DNA from: Epiperipatus broadwayi
Taxonomy: Eukaryota > Onychophora > Udeonychophora > Euonychophora > Peripatidae
Direction of reading: 5' to 3'
Length of the DNA stretch: 64,000 nt
NCBI GenBank assembly: GCA_028023455.1
Contig: JAQFVV010006198.1
Location: 34,101,979-34,165,978 of the forward strand
This document shows positions 50,213 to 61,545 of the stretch, in pieces (positions within the stretch are counted from its first letter, which is position 1; each line of letters begins with the position of its first letter). The position numbers and the translations under genes are program-made. The notes beneath the pieces were generated by a model. That model saw nothing but the letters and a program-made list of their open reading frames with translations, was not told the origin of the DNA and ran no database searches.

Positions 50213-51148
50213 TACCATATTTACCTGCATATAAGTTGCACCCCCCTTTTTATACACATTTTCCCATGAATTTCCATAATGATTTACTATACTAATTTTA
50301 TAGTTATTTATATCTACAAAAAATGTAACTAGGAATACTACAGTTAGGTTATCTTGTCATCTTCATTCTCAAAACCTAGAAATTCATCTCCAGAGCTATT
50401 TTTGTTTTAGTCCGCATACATAGGTAATATCTCTTCATGAATCTATAAAACCATGATGTTGATTCTGTAAAATCACAATGCATCTGTTAGTAGCCAACTT
50501 GTTGATTAATCGTTTTTGTGTAAATTGAACATCCTGAGTTTAGTTCAGGCCATTTTGCAATTCCATGTCAGAGATTGTGTTTATTATGTATAGCTTTTTG
50601 TAGGTCCTATTATTATCTTTTCAGTTGGTGGCGACATGAAATTCTTCTCTGCTGCTGTGTTTCCATGTTCTTTAGTATAGGCAATCATTCAAATGCAATA
50701 TCATAGCAGAATCTGTGTTGTTTTTGGGCCATTTTATCAAAAAATCTCAACATAAAATATCACACAACACCAATAATGTTTTGGACAAATGTACCAAGTT
50801 TAAATGTTAGAATGCATTGTTGAAGTGTAATCATGCATGTGCTCATTGGATAAATCATAATTTTGAGAGGTCAGTGCATCTGAACTCTATTTTACTGGAA
50901 TGCTCTTTCTTTCAGTAATGAAACATAAATGTACCACACAACTTATTATCTTTACAAAACAGAAAAAAAAAAAGGATGGGAACAATTTATTCAAAACCAC
51001 TTTTTTGCAAAAGGACAAACTGCAATATACATATATTAGTAGAAACCAGAAGTTTTAGACTGACTGATATTTCAGCTCATAATTTTGATTATCAGCTCCA
51101 TATTTTAAGGCAGAAAAAGTGTGTCCTATACACCAGCAAATATGGTAC
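50213..51148 (-). mobile_element. Pogo-like DNA transposon copy 2, keeps the DNA-binding region
   Basis: Ends TACCATATTTACCTGCATAT and, inverted, TACCATATTTGCTGGTGTAT, with TA at both borders. It shares terminal sequence with copy 1 ('aatgatttactatactaatt', 'ttatagttattta', 'aaaaatgtaactagg'). Minus-strand frames near 50560-50400 give 'KRLINKLATNRC', 'HHGFIDS', 'RDITYVCGLKQK', equivalent to the CENP-B-type HTH end of pogo transposases (normally 'GW.YRFMKRH.L..R.KT'). The DDE part seen in copy 1 is missing or unreadable here. Confidence 0.7.
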
Positions 51149-52715
51149 ATGAAATATATATATATATAATTTTCACATTATCTATTACTACAAAAATATA
51201 ACTTTGCTACAAAAAATAATGTATGTTACATAATAATAATTTGTTGCTCAAGGTTGGAGCTATTATCACACCAAAGCTAACAAACTGAACATAGCAGTTC
51301 CATTCAAGTGATCACATTGGAGGGTTTCACATCAATTGGAATTGATGCAAGAATCTTTAAATCTCGACTCTCTTACAACAAAATAAATTGATTTTATTAT
51401 AATAAACCCAACGATGGAATAAAAACACTTACGTTTATTTATGATTTTAAAACTATCGAGTCATTATTGTTCACAATATCAAATTCTTCTCTAAAAGTAT
51501 TTTGTCTATTTGAGAATTCAAGAGTATCATTTTGTAAGGACTATTATTAATTGAAAATTTTTACTTCACTGTCATTTATATCTATGTCAACAAAGTCTTT
51601 TGACTGACTTTGATGATGATATTATTTTTAAAACATTGATAAAGCAACAATACTGCAAATTATGTGTTTGTTAATAGTTCTAGTCATAATCAAGTCAAAC
51701 ATTCACGAACACAATAAGTATATTTTTCTTAAGTATATTTTAACATTTCTAATTTATTACTTGAATTAAATTAAGGCTTTACCCAGTCAAGAATCTTTAG
51801 TTAAATAATTAATATTCTTATTTCAATTTTTATTTTGTACTGCAATTGTTGTCATTTCACGGCATTCAGATGGCGGCTGTTTTATACCATGTTCAAAAAG
51901 TTTACAATTTATTTGGCTTTTATTCACTGGGGATAAATATTAGAAATCTATACTAATATCAATTCATACAGTAGTATAATTTAAGTTGAATCACACAGTC
52001 GATCATCAGTATGGTGTCTATCTTTTAAATTATTCATAATTAAAATAAAAAATGAACAAATCTCACATATTATTTATTTAAGAAAATAATTATCAAACAG
52101 TATATATTTACTTAATTGACATCATTGAAATTGCTCGAAGAGATAATAATAGATGGACATTTGAAATCTTTAAACTGGATGTCAGGAAATTGTAAAAGAT
52201 CTAGAAAGAGACAACATGAGAAGTGGAAAAAAAAAACCATATAGATCAGAGAAACTGGATTAAACTTGTAGAGATCTTCATTCTGCAATGGATCAATAAT
52301 ATCTAATCATCAAAAGACAATCATTAATGATAATCACCAATGATGAATGGATACCAAGTCCATATGTTTAAGTAAAAATGATTAATGATTCTTTGAAGAA
52401 ATCATAAGAATTAAGTTTTATTAATAAAATGATTAAGAATATGTAAGCATATTTACGCATAAGTAAATGAGACACTAAGATCACAATGTAATATAAATAA
52501 TGATGATTATATTAAATTACTACTAGTTTTGTCAATGCGAAGCAAATCCAGTTTTGAAAATTCTTAAAGCAATTTGAGAAAAGAACATTCCTGATAATAA
52601 TATTTTTGAGATCCATTCAGTGATTGTTTATGAATCTTAATTATTTTTCATTTTCAATATTTTTATCTTCTATCACTAAAACCACCACTTTCCTTTATTT
52701 TGCTGTAATATTTTA
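51149..52715. other. AT-rich sequence with one shared repeat block
   Basis: 52240-52290 ('agagaaactggattaaactt', 'gagatcttcattctgcaatg') is similar to 36480-36540. No gene found. Confidence 0.4.
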
Positions 52716-53772
52716 TATAAATGCAATTTATTCACCTTACTTTGAATACTTTTTAGCCAAAATTTTTTTTTATTGTATATACATTTATACACAATCTTAC
52801 ATTTCAACTGTTCTGCAATCTTCTTCAGAGCTATAATATGATAAAATAAAATAACTTAATTCTAAGAAATAATACTCCTTTATGTTGTTTATCTTATAAT
52901 CAATGAAATATAATATAAATCTTTATTATATAATAATAACAACTTGTAAATACATCACAGAAAAATTATATATATAAAAGCCTTTTTCGGTAATTCTCAA
53001 TTTTTTTACCCTTCTCAATATGATACCTCGTACTAATACTAACACGTATATTACGTATATAGCGACATCTATTGACATTTCCTATAATTCACATTTTTAC
53101 CATTTTATTTATAAGGGGAAATAAATAAAATGATAAAAATGTGAATTATAGGAAATGTCAATAGATGTCGCTATATACGTAATATACGTGTTAGTATTAG
53201 TACGAGGTATCATATTGAGAAGGGTAAAAAAATTGAGAATTACCGAAAAAGGCTTTTATATATATAATTTTTCTGTGATGTATTTACAAGTTGTTATTAT
53301 TATATAATAAAGATTTATATTATATTTCATTGAAAATAAAATAAATAACTATATAAATAATACCATAAAAAATGTAAACAATAAAATTAATAATATAAAA
53401 TAAAAACATAAAATATAATACATTATAACAAAACATAATAAAACTGAAAGAAATATAATCAAAACCAAAATAAATATAAATGTACAATTTATATTTCATG
53501 TTCTATATTTTATATTACCTGGATTATTTTATTTAGTTTTGATCATATTTATTTCAGTTTTACTGCTTTGTTATATTATATCTTATGTTGTTTTATTATT
53601 TTATTAATTTTGTTTACATTTTTTATGGTATTATATATAATTATTTAATTTATTTTGTCATTATATCATAGATCTAAAGAAGACTCCAGGACAGTTGAAA
53701 CACAAGATTTTGTGTACATAAAAAAATTTTTTTGTAAAAAGTGTTCAAAGTAAGTTGAATAAATTGCATTTT
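52716..53772. repeat. Composite inverted repeat with Penelope-like end motifs
   Basis: The outer arms (about 52716-52850 and 53650-53772) are inverted copies: 'atgcaatttattcaccttac' pairs with 'aagttgaataaattgcat', and 'caactgttctgcaatcttct' with 'agaagactccaggacagttg'. Inner segments at 53334-53480 and 53500-53655 also pair ('taataccataaaaaatgtaa' with 'ttacattttttatggtatta'). Each outer arm carries a 'CT.AAGAAGA..GCAG/CAGG.ACAGTTGAAA' motif of the kind found in Penelope-like element terminal repeats. The perfect palindrome at 52900-53333 interrupts this older structure. Confidence 0.75.
52900..53333. repeat. Near-perfect 434-bp palindrome
   Basis: Arms 52900-53111 and 53122-53333 are each 212 bp and reverse-complementary with one visible difference (ACCATTTTA against TAAAATGAT). 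The loop is 10 bp (53112-53121, TAAGGGGAAA). Examples: 'gcctttttcggtaattctca' at 52980 with 'tgagaattaccgaaaaaggc' at 53235, and 'tagcgacatctattgacatt' with 'aatgtcaatagatgtcgcta'. The arms contain no open frame. It could be a palindromic MITE, a fold-back element, or a sequencing chimera. Confidence 0.97.
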
Positions 53773-54814
53773 TATCTTCTAATCTTTTTTTTAACAAATA
53801 AAAAAATTAACCAAATCTATATGCAATGGATTTTAATTAAAAAATGAGTGAATACATAATTCTTAATAAGTAATGAAACAATAATATAAATGATGATGGA
53901 AACACTACTACAGATTGGAATATTGTTTTTCAGATTCATATATCGGTCACATATTATGTTTCAAAAGTATTTAAGATTGGGAAAAATAATAGTAGATAAA
54001 TGGAGTGCTAAAACTATGACTATCTTAAAAGATTGAATTAAGTGAAATGAATATTATGAAAATAAAGTAATGGAAATGGTGAAATAAAATTTCAAGCATG
54101 CTATTTCACATCTCTCACATACCCCACCTAAAATATGCACACTGTAAGAATGAATATCTGTAATCACTTAATGAAGCACTGTTGGGGCTTAAGTACATGG
54201 TATGGTTTACATGAATATACATTTTATTATTTAAGCAGAATTTACTTTGATAAAACCTAACTATGTGTAAATTGTTTATGCCTATTATGCCTTTGACCAA
54301 GAGATTGAATCCAGTCTAAATGAACCCTGGAATTTTTTCAGCTTGATTTTTTTCTTTTAGATAGCCAACCTGAAAGCTAATCCAGTTAGCTATTCAATAA
54401 TGATTCACAAGTAGATATCTAGCTATTCTTAACTTGAGAGGAAAACAGAAATGATCAGATAAATGTCAATGTGCTGCTTGAAAATAAATAAGAATTATAA
54501 TACGATACAAAACCTCACTATTAGAAGGGAGTTCTTCCCCTATAGGTATTGAGTAGAGTTTGAAATCTGGTAATTTTTTTTACTAATAATTACCAATTTC
54601 TAAAAATAATAAAAATTACTGTCACTGAAATAATAATTACTGGTATTACCAGCTTTAAAACATAATTTTAATTTATTTAAGTCTGCGATAAAAACAATTT
54701 TCTTTCAACACTTTATTTTTTAGAAAAAGGAAAAATGATTTTAAAGTCATTTTATGTTTGCAAAAAGCAATTAAATTCTATTTCATCTCTGTTCTAAACC
54801 TATCTATTTAGTAT
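53773..54814. other. AT-rich sequence, no feature recognised
   Basis: Lies between the composite palindrome and the minus-strand Penelope-like element. The minus-strand frame at 54115-54300 has no recognised family. Confidence 0.35.
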
Positions 54815-54900
54815 ATATATATAGAAGATAGAAATAAAACAAACAAACTCCTTTTTAAAACTTGTATTTTATATGACTATAATGATGAAAAAGAAATCCA

Positions 54901-54935
54901 ACTTTTCTACTATTTCATGTAGTCTTTTTCAAGAT
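54901..54935 (-). ncRNA. Hammerhead-ribozyme-like motif, minus Penelope-like copy
   Basis: Minus strand reads CTTGAAAAAGACTACATGAA then ATAGTAGAAAAGTTGG. Pairing CTA/TAG forms the helix between a CTGATGA-like and a GAAA-like element. Degenerate. See the clearer copy at 61546-61582. Confidence 0.4.
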
Positions 54936-55257
54936 ATACTAAAATAAAAAAATATATATATAATAATAAATATCACATATTCCAAAAAAAAAATCAAAAA
55001 AAAAATATTAAATTAAAAATTACAAAATATATTCATAACCAAAAATGTACCTTATCTCCCACTCCCCTTTTCTATTACAAACAATCACAACTTAAACACA
55101 AAATTTTTTTTTTTTTTTAAAAAAAAATATCTATATATATCCTTTAAAACATTTAATTAAAAATCTATTATTTTCTTTTCTCTTTGTCCATTAACATCCT
55201 ATTTAATTCTGGTTTTATTTCATTAATATACATACCTTCCTTTATCATCGTTTCATT

Positions 55258-55458
55258 CTATGACTTAATACATTCCACAGGCTTTATTTCAAAATCCCCA
55301 TGCTTAAATTTATTCATGTGAACGTAAACAGCAGAATTTTTATCACCTAAATGCTGTTTTGATCTAGTTTTTAATTTATTCTTAATAGTACCAACATATG
55401 TCATTTCTACATTCTTTCTAAAACAATTCAAACATTTTATCAAATAAACTGAATTCAT
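55258..55458 (-). pseudogene. GIY-YIG endonuclease domain of the minus Penelope-like copy
   Basis: Open frame with 'VYLIKCLNC' and 'YVGTIKNKLKTRSKQHL', the GIY and YIG parts of the GIY-YIG nuclease with the conserved Arg and His, then 'FKHGDFEIKPVECI'. The domain is C-terminal to RT in Penelope-like elements and nicks the target. It is nearly intact here, whereas the plus-strand copy has a frameshift between the two halves. It is cut off from its RT by the poly-T block. Confidence 0.88.
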
Positions 55459-55487
55459 AATGTCTAACCTATTATAATCCCCATTAT

Positions 55488-55567
<80 letters not shown>

Positions 55568-55862
55568 ATATTTGGGAAATAAAGGGTTTTAAATATTTTT
55601 AAAAAATTAAAAAATTTTTTTTTAAATATTTCCACCTTCTTATTTGTTTGAAATTTTTAAACAACCCCCTCTATATTTTTATAATTTTTTTTTTTTTTTT
55701 TTCCCCCTTTATAAATAAAAAGAGAACCTTAATTGAATTTTAAAAAAAAAATTTTTAAAATTTTAAAAAAAAGGGGAATTTTTTTTTTTTTTTTTAATTT
55801 TTTTTTTTTTTATAAAAATTTTTTTTTTTTTTTTATATTATATTTTTTTTTTCCTTTTTTTT
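55488..55862. repeat. Poly-T dominated block, likely low-quality assembly
   Basis: About 375 bp of T runs broken by short A, C or G groups. It stands where the plus-strand Penelope-like copy has about 400 bp of ordinary sequence between RT and GIY-YIG. The transition is abrupt on both sides (normal sequence ends at CCATTATTATT and resumes at AGGAAGCGAATGG). More likely a sequencing or polishing artefact than a real tract. Confidence 0.7.
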
Positions 55863-56025
55863 TAGGAAGCGAATGGCTTTATTGTTGTTTACACTTAAAT
55901 AAATGAATGAATTGATTATTAATTAAAAAATTTAGACTTAACAATATTAATTTTACTATGACGATGTTTCTATAATAACACTACCATTCCTATCTTTTTT
56001 TTAAAAAAATTCTAACATCTATATA

Positions 56026-56763
56026 TTAAATAACATTAATATATTCTTTTTCCATAGTAAACTGTATTTTTTCAACTCTACAATTAATATAATTCAAAAA
56101 ATTATCTACATTTCTTTTATTACCATTGAAAACCATAAAATAGTCATCAACATATGGTTTATTCCTATTATAATTAAAAAATTGCTCTTCAAACTTATAC
56201 ATATATATTCCTGCCAAAAAACCACTTAGGCTATTACCCATATTTAAACCCTCTTTTTGCTTATAAAATCCATCCCCATATTTAAAAATAAGGCCCCTAC
56301 AACAAATCACTAATATCTCATATATAAGAAAACCCTCCATTTTTAATTTTACCCCTTTATCTTTATTATATAAATCCATAAAACAACAAACAGCAACCCC
56401 TGATAGAATACATACTAACTATATCTAACTTTACAAAAACCAATTTTTTAAAAACCTTACCTTCTAAAAAAATTTTATTTTACTAATAAACTATATAGAA
56501 TTATTAACATAATTTCTTTCAAATAATGTAATATATTTTTTAAAAATATTATTATACACCCACTTCGAAATTTTCTCGTAATAAGTATTACAACTAATAA
56601 TAATTGGCCTCATCGGAATATCAGGCTTATGTATTTTAGGTAAACCATAGATTTTTGCACATTTTATATCCATTCTTTTTAATTTAAGCATGACTAATTT
56701 TTCCATACAACCTTGTTCATACAACAAAGTTAATACATTATTAACCTTTTTATTCATTAACAT
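56026..56763 (-). pseudogene. Penelope-like reverse transcriptase (minus copy)
   Basis: 56763-56491 reads 'KIYGLPKIHKPDIPMRPII', the Penelope-family block 'GLPKIHKP...RPI'. After a broken stretch with the motif A region (56440-56400: 'KLDIVS', then stop), 56379-56026 reads 'DKGVKLKMEGF', 'KQKEGLNMGNSLSGFLAGIY' (the QG..MGSPLSP block) and 'YVDDYFMVF' (motif C). Compared with the plus copy, five residues just before YVDD are missing (IFYVR, a 15-base deletion). Such RTs copy the element RNA at chromosome breaks. This copy is dead. Confidence 0.85.
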
Positions 56764-56799
56764 ACTTTCATCTTTATTAATTTTTTATTTAATGAATTG

Positions 56800-57388
56800 A
56801 AATTTGGATTTAAAAATTTGATATTTGAATTAAAAAATAAATATAATAGTAAAGAAAAGGGGAATAATTGTAAGTTTAATGAATGGTATATTATTAAAAA
56901 TGTGCATGATAAATATGGAGATTTATTATTTTTAAAGGTGATAAAACATCGAGTATGGTTATTTTAAACAAGAATGAATATGATAAAAAACTGTTAATTT
57001 ATTAAAGGAAGAATGTTTTTTAAAAATTAATAAAGATGAAAGTATGTTAATGAGTAAAAAGGTTAATAATGTATTAACTTTGTTGTATGAAAAAGGTTGT
57101 ATGGAAAAATTAGTTATGCTTAAATTAAAAAGAATGGATATAAAATGTGCAAAAATCTATGGTTTACCTAAAATACATAAGCCTGATATTCTGATGAGGC
57201 CAATTATTAGTAGTTGTAATACTTATTACAAGAAAATTCTGAAGTGGGTGTATAATAATATTTTTAAAAAATATATTACATCATTTGAAAGAAATTGTGT
57301 TAATAATTCTATACAGTTTATTAGCAAATTAAAAGTTTTTTTAGAAGTTAAGGTTTTTAAAAATTTGGTTTTTGTAAAGTTAGACATA
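56800..57388 (+). pseudogene. Penelope-like RT, N-terminal part (plus copy)
   Basis: Reads, with frame changes before 57020, an N-terminal region and then the open 57044-57388 segment with 'KIYGLPKIHKPDILMRPII' and 'SKLKVFLEVKVFKNLVFVKL', ending DI at the insertion. 'KTSSMVILNKNEYDK' near 56940-56990 matches the 'DKG.AVVIL...DY' block that precedes the RT fingers in Penelope RTs. It is about 90% identical by eye to the minus copy over the shared part. Confidence 0.85.
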
Positions 57389-58111
57389 CACCTGGGTCTC
57401 TTTTTACGCGAATTTATTTAATGCGATTTTGAAGTTACGAGATTCACATTTCTCCGGAAGTCAAACTCTGATAATGCGCTATTACTTTAAATAATAAATT
57501 TCGCACATATTGAAAGTAATAGCACATTATTGGAATTAGACTTTCATCTTAGTAATTTCAATATTTTCAGTGCTTTATAATTGTAAGATTTTATGCAATA
57601 ATGAAATTAAAATCATGATTTCCACATTTTATGTATACACACATTAAATTTTACAAGATTATAATGTAAATTTGTTCAAACATTGTGCATGTTAATTTTG
57701 CATTTTAAATCACATTCCATTTTTGCTTTTTAAAAAAAGAACGTAATCAATTATTAATCATTTAGTGTCCGCAAGTTTATTTTTAAAAGGTGAGTAATGG
57801 TATTTGAGAATTAACTAAGCTATGACGTACTACACATCCCACCGGTAGATATCATCGAAGAACCAAAACAATGTCATGGCAACTGAAACATTGACATGAC
57901 TAATCGATAGAAGCGGTCAAAGTGTTTTCGTGATCACCTTCGAGATTTTAAAATACTTGGGTGAATTCTGGGTAAATATCTGTCTTTTACCTGCTTGCGT
58001 TGACCAAGTGAGACGCGTTTTTTTTTTTACAGTGTCTGATCCGCCATTGTAAGAATTGAATATTTTTTGATTGCTTATTTTATATTTTGATTGTTGAACT
58101 ATTGCTGATTT

Positions 58112-58210
58112 TATTTACTAATTTTATCAAATTTTATTACTAATTTATCAAATTGTATTCCTAATTTATCAAATTTTATTATTAATTTATCTAATTGTAT
58201 TACTAATTAC
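58112..58210. repeat. 21-bp minisatellite inside the TIR element
   Basis: About four to five units of the type TTACTAATTTATCAAATTGTA with single-base variants (TTCCTAATTTATCAAATTTTA, TTATTAATTTATCTAATTGTA). Confidence 0.85.
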
Positions 58211-58379
58211 CATTTATGACTAATTAACCAAAATGTCTGTGCAAAAACCGGGACTTACCATTTCTCCGAAGTAGAAGAAACGATTGAATTTCAGTATCGC
58301 ACTATCTCATAAAGCCAGTTATTTGTAGTTCATAATTGAGAACAATTTGCTTTTTTTTTTAAAAAAAAAAAAAATGTAA

Positions 58380-59520
58380 ATAATTAGTTAAATACCATTA
58401 AAAATTATAAAGATTATTTATAATACTTATTTTTGATAATATTTTATTGTAATAAAATATAACTTATTAGTCCATTTATTATCGGAGTAAATTATTACTG
58501 CTGTTGCTGAAAATAAATGTGTCTCATTTTTGGACTAAAAATTGGCAGGGCCCGCATGCTTTAGTGTGGGAAAAAAAAATTATAATGATTAGTTCATTTC
58601 TTTGTTTCAGAGTGAAATGATTAGTTAAATATCGTTCTAAAAATTATAATGATTATTTATAATATTCGTTTTTGTTAAACTTTTTATCGTAGTTTATTAA
58701 TAGTTATTATTTCGCAATGGCCAACATGGCGACGTTCTTCTTTGGTATTAACTAATCTTGCGATTATAATATTTATTTTTGATAATATGTATTACTTATT
58801 ATTGTATTTCTTATCGGAGTAAATTATTACTGCAGTTCTTGAACAATAAATGTGTCTCATTTTTGGACTGAAAATTAGGAAAGATCATTTCTTTGTTTCG
58901 GGGTCGAACGATTAGTTAAATATTCCACAAAAAAATTGTAATGATTATTTGTAATATATTCATTTTTGATAATTTTCTATCGTTTTCAGGGTCAAATGAT
59001 TAGTTTCTAAATAGCATTAAAAAATTGTTAATGATTATTTATAATATTCATTTTTGATAATTTTTTATCAAAGTAAATTATCAGTTATTATTTCGCAATG
59101 GCTTCTGGTCTGAAAATATATATATGATTAGTTCATTTCTTTGTTTCGGGGGGAGGGGGGGTGTAGAATGATTACTTAAATATCCCTAAAAAATTATAGA
59201 TGATTATTTATAATATTCCATTTTTGATAACTTTTTATCGTTTTCATGGTCAAATAATTACTTAAATATCGTTAAAAATTGTAATGATTATTTATAACAT
59301 TTCATTTTTGATAACTTTTTATCGTTTTCATGGTCAAATGATTATTTAAATATTGTTAAAAATTGTAATGATTATTTATAATATTTCATTTTTGATAATT
59401 TTTTATCATTTTCAGGGTCAAGTGATTATTTAAATATAGCGTTAAAAAACAATTGATTATTTATAATATTTCATTTTTGATAATTTTTTATCATAGTAAA
59501 TTATTAGTTTATTATTTCGC
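58380..59520. repeat. Degenerate tandem repeats, unit roughly 90-110 bp, inside the TIR element
   Basis: The phrase 'aatgattatttataatattt' followed by 'catttttgataattttttat' and 'cgttttcatggtcaaatgat' recurs at about 58640, 58940, 59030, 59200, 59285, 59365 and 59455. Tract lengths vary, and some units carry extra sequence. Confidence 0.8.
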
Positions 59521-60187
59521 CAAGGACCAACATGGCGACATTGGATGTCTCCTTCCCTATTAACTATGCTATGACATACTACCCCGAAGGCATATTATTC
59601 TAATCTTGCGATCTTCAAGGTGACTTCTCCATGTGATCTGCGGGCAAACTTTATCGATTAAGTTTGAAAATTAAAAAATTAAAGACAAAAATAAGAATTT
59701 AATTTTTAGTTGTTAGATTAATTACTAATTACGTTATCACCAGAAAACCATTAACACAACATGAGTGACGTTGGCGCTAGTTGTATTTCCTCTTGTGTAG
59801 AATCTGATTTTTTACCAGTTTGCAAACGAACCTGTTTATCAGCAAATAGTGATAATAATTAAAACATGTATAAAAAAATGTAAATTACTGCAAATTATGC
59901 ATAAAAATATATTGTTTTGAATAAAATTAAATATTATAGTTTAAAAAAGTTTGTCTTATATCAATTTTTTTCAAATTTGAAATTTTTTATGTCATATTTT
60001 ATTTCCTTATTTTTTTTTGCGCGAATTTTAAAGTAATTTTATGTTGGTGTTTTGCTTTTATGTGATTTTTGAAAAATCACAGTCCGTATCCCCCCTTTTT
60101 CAAGGTAAGTTACGTCTATTTTTGTGCGATTTTGTTTGCGCGTGTTTTCTGAGGAACCTATCTATCGCGTAAAACGAGACCCAAGTG

Positions 60188-60600
60188 TAGTTAATATGTA
60201 TATTAATATTGATCCGGAGGTTGCTATTCATTGTTTTATAGAATTATATAATAAAGATAAAGGGGTAAAATTAAAAATTGAGGGTTTTCTTTTATATGAG
60301 ATATTAGTGATTTGTTGTAGGGACCTTATTTTTAAATATGGGGATGGATTTTATAAGCAATAAGAGGGTTTAAGTATGGGTAATAGTCTAAGTGTTTTTC
60401 TGACAGGAATATATATATATAAGTTTGAAGAGCAATTTTTTAATTATAATAGGAATAAACCAATTTTTTATGTAAGATATGTTGATGACTATTTTATGGT
60501 TTTCAATGATAATAAAAGAAATGCAGATAATTTTTTGAATAATATTAATGGTAGAGTTGAAAAAATAAAGTTTACTATGGGAAAAAATATATATTAATGT
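60188..60600 (+). pseudogene. Penelope-like RT, C-terminal part (plus copy)
   Basis: Resumes 'VNMYINIDPEVAIHCFIELY', the continuation of motif A (LDIVNMYINI when compared with the family). Then 'GDGFYKQ', a stop, 'GLSMGNSLSVFLTGIY' and 'FYVRYVDDYFMVF', with the catalytic YVDD intact. The stop replaces the Lys codon found in the minus copy. The reading frame is lost after 'TMGKNIY' at 60597. Confidence 0.87.
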
Positions 60601-61029
60601 TATAGGAATGGTAGTGTTATTATAGAAACATCTGTGTTTAAACACTTTTTGGATTATCAAATAATTGGTTTTCAGATAGTAAAACTAATATTGTTAATAA
60701 TAAAATTATTAGGGCAATTAAGTTATGTTCAAATAGTAATTTGTTTGGGAATAGGGTTGATATTATTAGGAATGAATGTTTTATGAATGATTATCCTAGG
60801 GTTGTAGTTGAACATCTATTTTCTGATAAAAATATAAATAAAATAAGAAATAGAATGGGGTTAGATAGGAATAGGAAAAAGATTATTTATGTTAGTTTTA
60901 ATATATTTATTTATTAAAGTTAAGCAATTAGTTAAAATGATTAATAGGAAATATAATGTTTCAATTTGTCCAGTTTATAAAAAGAAAACAAGTTTAATTT
61001 TTTTAATTAATAATAATGGGGACTATAAT

Positions 61030-61330
61030 AGGTTAGACATTATGAATTCAGTTTATTTGATAAAATGTTTAAATTGTTTTAGAATGTAGAAATAACACAT
61101 GTTGGGACTAGTAAGAATAAATTAAAAACTAGATCAAAACAGCATTTAGGTGATAAAAATTCTGCTGTTTACATTCACATGAATAAATTTAAGCATGGGG
61201 ATTTTGAAATAAAGCCTTTGGAATGTATTAAGTCATAGAATGAAAGGATGATAAAGGAAGGTATGTAAATTAATAAAATAAAACCAGAATTAAATAGGAT
61301 GTTAATGGAAAAAGAGAAAAGAAAATAATT
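61030..61330 (+). pseudogene. GIY-YIG endonuclease domain of the plus Penelope-like copy (frameshifted)
   Basis: First half 'NSVYLIKCLNCFRM' then a stop. The second half in another frame reads 'THVGTSKNKLKTRSKQHL' and 'FKHGDFEIKPLECIKS', with the same residues as the minus copy. An upstream 'NVSICPVYKKK' is the remains of the Cys-containing linker typical of the endonuclease-bearing Penelope class. Downstream 'IKPELNRMLMEKEKRK' ends the protein. Confidence 0.85.
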
Positions 61331-61545
61331 GGTTTTTAATTTAAATGTCTTAAAGGATATATATATATATTTAAAAAAAAAAAAATGTTTGTGTTTGGGT
61401 TGTGATTGTTTGTAATAGAAAAAGGGAGTGGGAGATAAGGTAAATTTTTGGTTATGAATATATTTTGTAATTTTTAATTTAATACTTTTATTTTTTTGGA
61501 ATATATGATATTTATTATTATATATATATTATTTTATTTTAGTTA

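Larger units (their letters stand above)
54815..56787 (-). mobile_element. Penelope-like element, minus-strand copy, 5'-truncated
   Basis: RT pieces (56763-56026), a GIY-YIG endonuclease (55458-55258) and a 3' UTR to about 54815 lie in the order expected of a Penelope-like element. The 3' UTR matches the plus copy through 'gagtgggagataaggta', 'catcattatagtcatata' and 'aaaaaggagtttgttt'. It stops at 56787, where it meets the plus-strand copy head to head. The RT-endonuclease linker is replaced by a poly-T block (55488-55862). Confidence 0.88.
57389..60187. mobile_element. 2.8-kb TIR element inserted in the Penelope-like RT
   Basis: Starts CACCTGGGTCTCTTTTTACG and ends, inverted, CACTTGGGTCTCGTTTTACG, giving 22-bp TIRs with few mismatches. 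TA stands on both sides (57387-57388 and 60188-60189). The uninterrupted neighbour copy has a single TA at the same place (GATATAGTTAG), so the target duplication is TA. The CAC...GTG ends recall CACTA/EnSpm elements, while a TA target recalls IS630/Tc1 elements. Class unresolved. No transposase frame is seen. The interior is made of short direct repeats (58112-58210 and 58380-59520) and repeated 'CCAACATGGCGAC' blocks (58729, 59527). A non-autonomous element. Confidence 0.88.

Noticed and set aside
52716-53772. CRISPR array or prokaryotic attachment site as explanation of the inverted repeats
   Set aside because: No regular spacer-repeat pattern, and the context is a spliced animal gene with animal transposons.
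60388-60660. 90-codon minus-strand frame
   Set aside because: Antisense shadow of the Penelope-like RT.
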